Positions 8,275 through 15,777 of a stretch of 64,000 nt of DNA are shown here, piece after piece. The stretch comes from Vibrio stylophorae (GTDB lineage Bacteria; Pseudomonadota; Gammaproteobacteria; Enterobacterales; Vibrionaceae): positions 1,923,915-1,987,914 of the forward strand of contig NZ_CAKLDI010000001.1 of assembly GCF_921293875.1 (NCBI RefSeq), written 5' to 3'. The notes under the pieces are model-generated. The model ran no database searches and had not been told where the DNA came from. It saw only the letters and a list, made by a program, of their open reading frames with translations. Made by a program: the position numbers and the translations under genes. Each line of letters begins with the position of its first letter. The stretch's first letter is position 1.

Positions 8275-10209
8275 TCAAGCATCGCGATGAATCATGCTTT
8301 GACTCACTGGCGGTGTTACCTCACGCTGGCGCATCAACAGGTTAAAATTCATTCGCGCTTGTTTAACCTGCGCAGATAACTGCTCTTTAAGCTCTCGCGC
8401 CTCCTGCGTTTTCTCAGTCAGCTGTGCCAGCTCATCATTCAGCTGCTGATGTAGCTCAGCGGGATCCTCGCCGCTATCGGAGCAAGCCAGTGCATGGGCG
8501 CGAATCTGCTTTTTCACCGCCCAAATTTGCTCGCGCACCAATCGCTCTTGCTCTGCGGCATGCATCGCTTGATCGCGCAGCTGCTCAAAGGTTGCCAAAG
8601 CCATGCCCTCCGTGGACCAAGGGTCAAGATCGGGCAGCGATTCAATGTTGATCACCGGATCTTCATAGTTTTTCTGATGGCGTAAATCCCAGGCTGCAGC
8701 TTTCACCGCTGAAATCATCAAACTCACCGCAATCACCAACAGTGGCAAACCACCAACAATCGCAGCCGTTTGCAGCGTGGCTAACCCGCCCATAAAAAGC
8801 AGCACCGATGGCATCAAGGAAAGCGCAAAAGCCCAGAATAGTCGGCTCCAGCGAAGTGGCTCCTCACTGACATCATTTTGTACCACCGCCGCTAGAATGT
8901 AAGAGATTGAATCAAAGCTGGTGGCGGTAAAAATCACGCACAAGACAGTGAATACCACAATCACAAAGGTGCTCCATGGCAACTGATTGAGCATGGCAAA
9001 AATCGCGGTTGTCGCCCCTTCTGCATTTAAAATACCCACCACATCGAGCTGGCCTGAAAGCTGAAGTGATAAGCCAAAATTGCCCAGCACCATAAAAAAG
9101 AGAAAACAGCCAAGCGAGCCAAAAAAGATGGAGCCAGAGACCATCTGCTTAATGGTGCGACCACGTGAGATTCGCGCAAGAAACAGCCCCATATTCGGTG
9201 CAAACACCAACCACCAAGCCCAATAGAAGATGGTCCAATCCTGCGGGAAATGGGTATCTTCAAAACTGCCATAGCCACCAAAAGGCTCAGCCCATGTGGC
9301 CATCACAAAGAAGTTCGACAGCATTCGTCCCAGCGAATCAAGGCCAGTTTCCAACATAAAAATGGTCGGCCCCACTGCCAGCACAAAGGCCAGCAAACCA
9401 ATCGCCATCCAAAAATTAATATTGCTCAGTAATTTGATCCCTTTTTCCATACCTGCGTATGCGGAATAGGCAAAAATCGCGGTACAAACCATAAGGATCC
9501 CCACCTGCATTTCCGTACTTTTGGGCAGGCCAAAGAGCTGATTGATCCCTTCGGTGATCAGCGGCGCTGCTAACCCCAGCGTGGTCGCACCACCACCAAG
9601 CAAACCAAAAATAAAGAGAATATCAACCAGCTTACCGAGCAAGCCTCGACTTCGCGCCTCCCCCAGCACTGGCATCAATGCGGATGATATTTTCAATACC
9701 GGCTGTTTGCGCACATAAAAGAAATAAGCGATGGGCAGCGCTGGCACCAAGTAAATCGCCCAAGCAATGGGCCCCCAGTGAAAGACCCCATAGGTTGCCG
9801 CCCAGCGCACCGCCTCTTCAGAGCCCGGAGCCAACTGAAATGGCGGCGATTGATAATAATAAGCCCACTCAATTGCCCCCCAATACAAAATACTGGCGCC
9901 AATACCGCCGCAAAAGAGCATGGCCGCCCAAGATGCGGTGGAGAACTCCGGCGCTTCATCTGGATCCCCCAATTTAATCTGGCCGATATCAGAAAAAATG
10001 ATGTAACCCATAAACATAAATGCCGCGACGCCCAAAGCTAAATAGAGAAAGCCCATGGTGTCGGTCATAAATGATTTGGCGATGGCGATCCATTCCGCGC
10101 CCTTTTCGGGAAATAGCATCAGCGGAATAACCGCGCTAAGCAACATGCCCAGCGCGCCAAAAAATGTGGTTTTATCGATCAAGTGAAACTGAAAACTTTT
10201 AAGCGTCAT
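8275..10209 (-). CDS. BCCT-family transporter with C-terminal coiled coil
   Basis: A 644-residue inner-membrane transporter of the betaine/carnitine/choline family with about twelve membrane segments. The conserved tryptophan region is visible as FHWGPIAWAIY (about 143-153). The substrate/ion region reads CGGIGASILYWGAIEW (100-115). Sodium-coupled BetP has a GMGIG pattern here and the exchanger CaiT differs, so this variant leaves the coupling ion open. After the last membrane segment comes a long charged tail (about 540-640) rich in Glu, Gln, Arg and Ala heptads, probably a coiled coil that may sense osmolarity or trimerise. The substrate is likely a quaternary ammonium compound used as compatible solute or nutrient. 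No metabolic partner gene is adjacent. Confidence 0.88.
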   Translation of the reverse strand: MTLKSFQFHLIDKTTFFGALGMLLSAVIPLMLFPEKGAEWIAIAKSFMTDTMGFLYLALGVAAFMFMGYIIFSDIGQIKLGDPDEAPEFSTASWAAMLFCGGIGASILYWGAIEWAYYYQSPPFQLAPGSEEAVRWAATYGVFHWGPIAWAIYLVPALPIAYFFYVRKQPVLKISSALMPVLGEARSRGLLGKLVDILFIFGLLGGGATTLGLAAPLITEGINQLFGLPKSTEMQVGILMVCTAIFAYSAYAGMEKGIKLLSNINFWMAIGLLAFVLAVGPTIFMLETGLDSLGRMLSNFFVMATWAEPFGGYGSFEDTHFPQDWTIFYWAWWLVFAPNMGLFLARISRGRTIKQMVSGSIFFGSLGCFLFFMVLGNFGLSLQLSGQLDVVGILNAEGATTAIFAMLNQLPWSTFVIVVFTVLCVIFTATSFDSISYILAAVVQNDVSEEPLRWSRLFWAFALSLMPSVLLFMGGLATLQTAAIVGGLPLLVIAVSLMISAVKAAAWDLRHQKNYEDPVINIESLPDLDPWSTEGMALATFEQLRDQAMHAAEQERLVREQIWAVKKQIRAHALACSDSGEDPAELHQQLNDELAQLTEKTQEARELKEQLSAQVKQARMNFNLLMRQREVTPPVSQSMIHRDA

Positions 10210-10523
10210 GAGGTTGCCCTTAAATTACCCAACTTTATTGAGCATTGAAGAGCACAGCGAAAGCACAAATCCAATCGCTTGTGGATAGCATTAAAAAATT
10301 GACGCTAAATTTAACAATCACTTTCGCTTTTTCAGCTAACTATCACTTTTGACCGAGCATCACTTCGCAGCTCAATCGCACCTTCGAAGCAAAGCCAAAG
10401 GCGAATAGCTGTTTGTTCAAAAAAATCGAACATGCTGATGCAACTGGCCGAGTTGTGAGCAAGCGGCTCACTATCTAAACTCACTGCATCGGTTTTATTC
10501 CCATGAAATAAGGACAAGCAACT
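10210..10523. promoter_or_regulatory. Divergent promoter region with an inverted repeat
   Basis: A 314-base region between the divergent BCCT and flavin-reductase genes. It holds an inverted repeat TGTTC-N9-GAACA (10414-10432), about 90 bases before the reductase ATG, which has the form of a dimeric repressor or activator site. No protein-coding gene is supported here. Confidence 0.35.
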
Positions 10524-11051
10524 ATGAACATCGTGGCTTTTGGCGCATCCACCAGCAGCAACTCCATCAACAAAGCACTGGCAAATCACGCGGCTCATCT
10601 TGTGGATGGCGCGCAAGTCACCCTGCTTGATCTCAACCAATTTCATTTGCCACTTTTTAGTGAAGATGTAGAAAAAGAGCTTGGCCAACCTGATGCCGCC
10701 AAAGCCTTTGTGGCAGCCATCGCACAAGCGGATGCCTTGGTGATCTCCTTTGCCGAGCACAATGGCGCCTATACCGCAGCGTATAAAAATCTCTTTGATT
10801 GGGCATCGCGCATCAATCCACAAGTGTTTCAAAATAAGCCAGCCGTGTATTTGGCAACCTCACCGGGTCCTGGCGGCGCGCAATCCGTACTTGCAGCTGC
10901 CACGGCTTCTGCGGGCTATTTTGGTGCGACCGTCAAAGGCTCACTGTCAGTTCCAAGCTTTTATGACAATTTTGATTTTGCCAGCGGCAGCCTAACCAAT
11001 GACGCGCTTGCGGCGCAGCTAAAACAAGTGATGGCCAGCCTAAGGGCTTAA
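10524..11051 (+). CDS. NAD(P)H-dependent FMN reductase family protein
   Basis: A 175-residue flavodoxin-fold protein. The N-terminal strand and phosphate-binding loop MNIVAFGASTSSNSIN fits FMN binding. The second signature, EHNGAYTAAYKNLFDW (about 79-94), matches the family's E-YNG---LKN--DW region, and a glycine-rich SPGPGGAQS loop (about 113-121) contacts the flavin ring. Members reduce FMN, quinones, azo dyes or chromate with NAD(P)H in the cytoplasm; which applies here is unknown. An AAGGA ribosome-binding site precedes the ATG. It is followed by a short repeat tract and a terminator, so it is a single-gene unit. Confidence 0.85.
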   Translation: MNIVAFGASTSSNSINKALANHAAHLVDGAQVTLLDLNQFHLPLFSEDVEKELGQPDAAKAFVAAIAQADALVISFAEHNGAYTAAYKNLFDWASRINPQVFQNKPAVYLATSPGPGGAQSVLAAATASAGYFGATVKGSLSVPSFYDNFDFASGSLTNDALAAQLKQVMASLRA

Positions 11052-11064
11052 CGCAGTCAACAGA

Positions 11065-11126
11065 CCTATGCGCCCAACCTATGCGCCCAACCTATGCGCC
11101 CAACCTACGCGCCCAACCTACGCGCA
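11065..11126 (+). repeat. 13-bp tandem repeat, about five copies
   Basis: The unit CCTATGCGCCCAA is repeated 4.8 times between the flavin-reductase stop and its terminator; copies four and five share a T-to-C change (CCTACGCGC). It is noncoding and lies in the 3' untranslated region. Confidence 0.9.
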
Positions 11127-11127
11127 T

Positions 11128-11157
11128 AAAAAAACGCCTCACATGAGGCGTTTTTTG
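11128..11157 (+). terminator. Terminator of the flavin reductase gene
   Basis: An ACGCCTC/GAGGCGT stem with a short ACAT loop has A-runs on the left and six T on the right. Confidence 0.9.
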
Positions 11158-11248
11158 CGTTTAGTTTTTAGCATTAAGTTCTTTGCATTGCGTTCTTTGC
11201 ATTCAATTCAAACCCGAATTCAAACGATTCAAGCCCATAACAACAGTG

Positions 11249-11527
11249 TTAGGTATGGGTGTTTTGCACAGAAAAGCCCAAGGCTTCACTAGCACGAAAC
11301 ATAAATTCGCAAAGCCAAACGGAGAGATCGCGCTCGCTTGAAAGCGTTTCAAAACACAATCCTTTGGGCTCCACCATCGCCACCACAGAGTAACCACTGG
11401 GCAAATGCCATTGCGGCGAGCCATGGACATAACCTTTCCAGCCCGGCATCGCGCGATAAATTGCATCAATTTGCTGCCAGTTTTCATCACTCAAGTTATA
11501 GGGAATGTTTAAAAGGGTTCGATTCAT
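11249..11527 (-). CDS. Hypothetical cytoplasmic protein, 92 residues
   Basis: This small protein (starts MNRTLLNIPYNLSDENW) has no signal peptide or membrane segment and contains a conserved-looking core GWKGYVHGSPQWHLP. The family is not recognised. The chosen ATG lies two bases after the stop codon of the upstream membrane-protein gene, a strong sign of translational coupling in a two-gene operon; the frame stays open further upstream but would then overlap that gene. A role linked to the membrane partner is only inference. Confidence 0.7.
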   Translation of the reverse strand: MNRTLLNIPYNLSDENWQQIDAIYRAMPGWKGYVHGSPQWHLPSGYSVVAMVEPKGLCFETLSSERDLSVWLCEFMFRASEALGFSVQNTHT

Positions 11528-11529
11528 CT

Positions 11530-11895
11530 TTATCGACTCAATTGAAGGTGTGTACGTTGCCATAGCGACCACGCCGCGTAGCAATAGACCATGAGGGTCA
11601 CCGGATAGAGCACCATCTCAAAGCCATCCACCAACAGGGGTTGTTTGAGCACATCAAGGCTCATCAAACCAAGCAGAATCATACAAGGGGACATGGCTAA
11701 AAAGGTCAACCAGCGAAATTTACAACCAATCTCGGTGCTCGAAACAAATAAACCAAACTGCAGGAGTGCACCAATCAAGGCATAAAAGACAATGATCGGC
11801 CACTGAAAATAAGCAGGATCAAGACTATGACTATAGTCCGCGCCCATATAGGTAAAACCAAGCATCAGTAAAACGGCAATGCCGCGAATCAGCAT
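11530..11895 (-). CDS. Hypothetical four-helix membrane protein
   Basis: About 121 residues with four hydrophobic segments (near 4-22, 34-52, 66-86 and 97-114) and little else. The start MLIRGIAVLLML is chosen because it begins the first membrane segment; the frame extends about 20 residues further, and the ribosome-binding site is weak either way. It is the first gene of a tight pair with the downstream 92-residue protein. The family is not recognised. Confidence 0.65.
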   Translation of the reverse strand: MLIRGIAVLLMLGFTYMGADYSHSLDPAYFQWPIIVFYALIGALLQFGLFVSSTEIGCKFRWLTFLAMSPCMILLGLMSLDVLKQPLLVDGFEMVLYPVTLMVYCYAAWSLWQRTHLQLSR

Positions 11896-12034
11896 ATTTC
11901 TGACTATCAAACAAGATTCCTTCTCGTAAACACAAAGGTGCAAACGTGCCAGCAACGGCTGCGATTTGCACAGTTAAGCATATGGAAATGTCGACAAAAT
12001 GCCTAGATAGTAAAGCGTCAGAGTGGCGAGCGGG

Positions 12035-12799
12035 TCACAGATTTTGCTGGCGATACTGCTGCGGTGTCATCGCCATGCGCTTTTTGAAAATACGCGAAAA
12101 ATAGGAAGGGTCGCGAAAGCCACAAGCGTTGGCCACCTGCCCCACACGCAATAAAGGCTCCTCTTTTAAGATCCGGCACGCCAGCCTTAATCGCATATCG
12201 ACAATATAATCACGACAATTGACACCCATGGCACGATGAAACAGCCGTGAAAAATAGGTCAAAGAGTAATGGCACAAGCTCGCTAACTGCTCTTCTCGAA
12301 TCGGCTGATCTAAATGGCTGTCAATATAACTTAATGCAGGCTCAATGGATTGCAGCTGCCGCTCATTGGCTGAGAACATCGCATCGTTACTGGCCACCAA
12401 GCACTGCTGCTGACAACAATCACTGCGGTGAGAAAGGCAAAAAAGTGCATCTTTCCAGCGCGCCATGATCCAATCAAGATCCGCTTCACTCATCGTGCTA
12501 TCGACCAAGGTAATCGATGCAGGTAAGTGAATGAAATGAAGCGGCTCAGCGGTCAATACTAGGACTATTTTATGATGCTGAAGTGCGTAACGTATCGCGC
12601 GATCAAGCCAACGATGCGAAGCACTCAAATCAACCAAAGCAACATATTGCACCGCACAATGCTGAAAACGATCCAAGGCATCCCCGCAGGTATGCGTCGA
12701 AAAGTGCTTCGATAATAGCTGCATCAAGATCGCCTGTGCTGGTGCGAGATTCGCGTCCTCGAATACACCACCAAAGCAAGGTAAAAACACGCGTCGCAC
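12035..12799 (-). CDS. AraC-family transcriptional regulator, divergent to the Tad operon
   Basis: A 254-residue regulator. The C-terminal 100 residues form the AraC double helix-turn-helix: first helix-turn-helix around REEQLASLCHYSLTYFSRLF, second around GQVANACGFRDPSYFSRIFK, ending in the family motif TPQQYR. The N-terminal 140 residues resemble the class I glutamine-amidotransferase-like/DJ-1-type sensor fold seen in some AraC proteins, but this is weak. The start is a GTG with AGGAG six to seven bases upstream. It is divergent from flp with 155 bases between, and a 21-bp-spaced direct repeat in that gap is a plausible target, so it probably controls the pilus operon. Confidence 0.88.
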   Translation of the reverse strand: MRRVFLPCFGGVFEDANLAPAQAILMQLLSKHFSTHTCGDALDRFQHCAVQYVALVDLSASHRWLDRAIRYALQHHKIVLVLTAEPLHFIHLPASITLVDSTMSEADLDWIMARWKDALFCLSHRSDCCQQQCLVASNDAMFSANERQLQSIEPALSYIDSHLDQPIREEQLASLCHYSLTYFSRLFHRAMGVNCRDYIVDMRLRLACRILKEEPLLRVGQVANACGFRDPSYFSRIFKKRMAMTPQQYRQQNL

Positions 12800-12847
12800 C
12801 CATATCTCCTGTCTCAGTCATGAATCAGACTAAATATAGCGCATCAA

Positions 12848-12875
12848 AGTCCTAGTTTTGGCCAAAAGAGTCCTA
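12848..12875. promoter_or_regulatory. Direct repeat, candidate AraC-type operator
   Basis: AGTCCTA occurs at 12848-12854 and again at 12869-12875, 21 bp apart start to start, or two helical turns on the same face. This is the arrangement of AraC half-sites. It lies between the divergent AraC gene and flp. A further inverted copy (TAGGACT, 12560-12566) is inside the regulator gene. A 7-bp hairpin (ACAACGC/GCGTTGT, 12909-12928) follows just before the flp ribosome-binding site. Confidence 0.45.
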
Positions 12876-12954
12876 ACCCTTCGCAACAGAACCACCAATA
12901 GTTAAGGCACAACGCCATTTCGCGTTGTCATTTGGAACTAGGTGGAGAACCGTT

Positions 12955-13137
12955 ATGCGTAATTTCATGAATCAATGTAAAGCCTTTATGGCCGATGAAG
13001 AAGGACTCACCATCGTTGAGTACGTGGTGGGTGCAGCCGTGATTGCAACAGTGTTGTTTGGTCTGTTCTCAGGCGGCTTCAATGCCTTGGGTACCAAACT
13101 CACAACCATCATTGGCAACATTGAAGATGGCTCTTAA
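12955..13137 (+). CDS. flp: Flp-type major pilin prepilin
   Basis: A 60-residue type IVb prepilin and the structural subunit of the Tad pilus. A short leader ends at the cleavage site EEG|LTIVEY, with the Glu and Tyr at mature positions 5 and 6 that define Flp pilins, followed by a hydrophobic assembly helix (VVGAAVIATVLFGLFSGGF). The ATG at 12955 is chosen because a GGTGGAG ribosome-binding site lies 7-8 bases upstream; the longer frame from 12925 has none. It is the first gene of the Tad operon and is processed by the adjacent peptidase. Confidence 0.95.
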   Translation: MRNFMNQCKAFMADEEGLTIVEYVVGAAVIATVLFGLFSGGFNALGTKLTTIIGNIEDGS

Positions 13138-13154
13138 GCCCTAAAGAGGTCGAG

Positions 13155-13649
13155 ATGAGTCTGCTGAGCATGGCCATATTGCTGATCATCGCACTTTATG
13201 ATCTGCAGTCGAACCGCATACCCAACCTTTGGGTTCTCGCTTTATGCATGAGTGGTGCCGTTCATTGGTTTGCCATGGATGCATCACTTCAGCAATGGGG
13301 ACTTGCCCTTGCTGGCGGTGTGGCCATGTTTCTTTCAGCGCTCTTCCTCTACTCGGTCAAAGCCATGGCACCGGGCGATGTCAAACTACTCGGTGCATTG
13401 GGCTTTGTCTTTGGCTGGGGCAACCTCATTGCCCTGTGCCTCTATATTGCTTTGGGCGGTGGCCTCGTCGCTCTGTGTTTTTTACTGTTCCATCATAGCG
13501 AACATCCGATAACTGCTGCCCGCCAATACCTACGTTATCGGTTTTTAAGCTTGGGACAACACAAATCGCTGGTCATCGCCCCTTCACTTTCTATGCCCTT
13601 TGCACCCTGTGTGCTCATAGGCGTAGTGCTATTCAACTATCTTGGTTAA
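13155..13649 (+). CDS. tadV: Tad prepilin peptidase (TadV/CpaA)
   Basis: A 164-residue inner-membrane aspartyl protease of family A24 that cleaves Flp and pseudopilin leaders. The two catalytic aspartates are visible: Asp16 in YDLQSNRIPN and Asp75 in APGDVKLLG, the latter the GD-K signature with Pro-Gly before Asp. There are about five to six membrane segments, and it lacks the N-terminal methyltransferase domain of PilD, as usual for this class. It lies 17 bases after flp in the operon. Confidence 0.93.
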   Translation: MSLLSMAILLIIALYDLQSNRIPNLWVLALCMSGAVHWFAMDASLQQWGLALAGGVAMFLSALFLYSVKAMAPGDVKLLGALGFVFGWGNLIALCLYIALGGGLVALCFLLFHHSEHPITAARQYLRYRFLSLGQHKSLVIAPSLSMPFAPCVLIGVVLFNYLG

Positions 13650-13664
13650 ACACGGGGGGAAGGT

Positions 13665-15008
13665 ATGAGTGAAGTCACCGGAACTGTCGACGAAGGGGTG
13701 CTCTACCCTCAGGTGTCCCCGCCGCCAACCCCAACAGAAGAATCAGCGCTCAATATTCCCAGTGATGTGCTTGAACATCTACTGCTTAAGCATCTCGCCA
13801 CAGAGTCAAAGCAAGACATTGTTCAGCTCAGTAAAAAATTAGGCATTATCAGTGCCATCACTGAAGGCATTGTGATGCGCCTGCGTAAAAAAGCACTCAT
13901 TGAAGTGCATCAGCCAGAAAACAATGGCCTAGCACAAGGAATCAAAAGTCATGTGCTCTATTCACTAACCAGCGCTGGACGCGAGCTTGCTAGCACCGCC
14001 GCAAAACGCGATGGCTACCTTGGTCCTGTCCCCATTCATATTGATGATTATGGGCCTATTGTTCGTGCGCAAGATGTGCGCCATCAAACCATTACCCGCG
14101 AGGTCATAGAGCGCGCGCTTGAAAATACAGCTGGCGCGCAGAGTCTGATTCCTACCTTAGGGCCGGCGCTCAACTCTGGCCGGGCCCTTCTTTTTTATGG
14201 CCATGCCGGGACAGGCAAAAGCTTTATTGCCAGCAAGCTGCTGCAATGCTTTCCCAATACCGTTTACATCCCTTACAGCATTTATGCCGAAGGCAGTGTC
14301 ATTGAGCTCTTTAGCAACCAGCATCACCGCCCTTACAAGCAGGCGAGTGCGCAACAGCAAGTACGTTTGCAGTATCAACATGATCGCCGCTGGGTGTTGT
14401 GCCACCGCCCCAATATTCAGGTGGGTGGCGAACTCACCATGCATATGCTGGAAGTCAACTGGTGTAGCAAAACACGCACGCTCAAAGCACCTCTTCAGCT
14501 ACAAGCCAATAATGGGATTTTGGTGATTGATGATTTAGGCCGTCAAAGTATGTCCATGGATGCCCTGCTCAATCGTTGGATTGTCCCCATGGAATATCGC
14601 GTCGATCATCTGGCGCTTCCCAATGGCCAACAAATTACGCTGCCCTTTTTAGTCTCGCTGGCCTTTTCAACCAACCTGTCACCGCAAGAGATTGCCGATC
14701 CTGCTTTTTTACGCCGCCTTGGTTACAAACTGCATTTTGAACCACTCAATGAGGTGGATTATCGCCAATTGTGGCAACAGATGAGTTGGCATCATGAACT
14801 GATCTATAGCGACGATCTCTTTAACGTCATTCGTCGTCTACACCGCCAGCATCAGGTCAACTATCTGCCCTGTTTGCCCAAAGATTTAGTCGGTATCTGT
14901 CGTGATTTGATTCGCTTTGAACAGTTATCGAAAAACCTCACCGCAGAGTTGATTCAACAAGCTTGGCAGCTCTACTTCTCTGACCAACCTGTAAGGAGTG
15001 CCCCATGA
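13665..15008 (+). CDS. AAA+ ATPase with N-terminal winged helix, Tad-associated
   Basis: A 447-residue cytoplasmic protein that is not one of the canonical Tad components. Residues about 30-110 look like a winged helix (DVLEHLLLKHLA, QLSKKLGIISAITEGIVMRL, then a beta wing). An AAA+ module follows: Walker A GHAGTGKSF (179-187), Walker B ILVIDD (285-290), a sensor-1-like Asn in FSTNL (near 337) and a DPAFLRRLGYK segment (345-355) that may hold the arginine finger. The C-terminal lid is alpha-helical. Its stop overlaps the next start by four bases (ATGA), so it is firmly part of the operon. A role as a regulator or assembly chaperone of the pilus is inferred; the founding function is not known to me. 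Confidence 0.8.
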   Translation: MSEVTGTVDEGVLYPQVSPPPTPTEESALNIPSDVLEHLLLKHLATESKQDIVQLSKKLGIISAITEGIVMRLRKKALIEVHQPENNGLAQGIKSHVLYSLTSAGRELASTAAKRDGYLGPVPIHIDDYGPIVRAQDVRHQTITREVIERALENTAGAQSLIPTLGPALNSGRALLFYGHAGTGKSFIASKLLQCFPNTVYIPYSIYAEGSVIELFSNQHHRPYKQASAQQQVRLQYQHDRRWVLCHRPNIQVGGELTMHMLEVNWCSKTRTLKAPLQLQANNGILVIDDLGRQSMSMDALLNRWIVPMEYRVDHLALPNGQQITLPFLVSLAFSTNLSPQEIADPAFLRRLGYKLHFEPLNEVDYRQLWQQMSWHHELIYSDDLFNVIRRLHRQHQVNYLPCLPKDLVGICRDLIRFEQLSKNLTAELIQQAWQLYFSDQPVRSAP

Positions 15009-15763
15009 GTCGCAGCCACATTCTCTTTTTGCTGTTGCTCTCGATCCTACTTGGGATCGCAGCCGTAATTGTTGCGAAACAGTGGATGGATAGCCAAGCC
15101 CAAGTCACCACACAAGTCGAGGAGGTCACGCGACACCCCGTGGTGGTGGCCGCTGTTGAGATTCCATCAGGCACCATTATTGAAGCCAAACACCTCACGA
15201 CCAAACAGCTTGAAGAAGATTGGCTACATGACGACGCCTATCTTGAAACCGCACCGCTCATTGGCCAAGTGGCAGCCGCTACCATTTATAACGGCGAACC
15301 CGTGCATCGCAGCCGTATCGCTAAGCCCGGTGAAGGGGCAACGCTGGCAGCATTAATTCCAGAAAACAAACGCGCCGTGACTATTCGCGTGAACGACGTT
15401 ATTGGTGTGGCTGGCTTTTTGCTCCCCGGTAACAAAGTCGATGTACTCAATACAGTGGTTCGCAAAAACTACGCCAACACCACCACGGTGCTACGTGATA
15501 TTCGCGTACTCGCCGTGGACCAAACCGCAAAAACCGATGACAACAAACCCGTTATCGTTCGAGCGGTGACCCTAGAGGTCTCCCCGAAAGAAGCAGAAAA
15601 ACTGCTCACCGCACAAGGCAAAGGCGAAATTCAGCTAGCGCTTCGTAATCCCTACGAGCCCAACGTTGCACCGCCAAAAGCCAAAGCCAAACCTCGCTAT
15701 GTCGCTCCCAGTGTCACCATTCTCAAAGGCACTGAAAGCGATAACGTGAAAGTGAAAAATTAA
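15005..15763 (+). CDS. rcpC: Flp pilus assembly protein CpaB/RcpC
   Basis: A 252-residue periplasmic protein with one N-terminal membrane anchor (about 7-24). A SAF-like domain follows (about 45-110: VVVAAVEIPSGTIIEAKHL, with repeats of the PSG-I pattern), then the RcpC/CpaB domain (about 115-220) with the AVTIRVNDVIGVAGFLLPGN signature. It probably stabilises or gates the secretin. It starts inside the stop of the preceding ATPase gene and is followed 14 bases later by the secretin. Confidence 0.93.
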   Translation: MSRSHILFLLLLSILLGIAAVIVAKQWMDSQAQVTTQVEEVTRHPVVVAAVEIPSGTIIEAKHLTTKQLEEDWLHDDAYLETAPLIGQVAAATIYNGEPVHRSRIAKPGEGATLAALIPENKRAVTIRVNDVIGVAGFLLPGNKVDVLNTVVRKNYANTTTVLRDIRVLAVDQTAKTDDNKPVIVRAVTLEVSPKEAEKLLTAQGKGEIQLALRNPYEPNVAPPKAKAKPRYVAPSVTILKGTESDNVKVKN

Positions 15764-15777
15764 AAAAGGGTCAAAGC

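Noticed and set aside
10332-10832. 166-residue minus-strand frame opposite the flavin reductase
   Set aside because: Its coding half is antisense to a clear FMN-reductase gene; no start signal and no recognisable domain.
11068-11292. 74-residue plus-strand frame starting MRPTYAPNLCAQ
   Set aside because: It is the translated 13-bp tandem repeat running through the terminator and antisense to a better-supported small gene.
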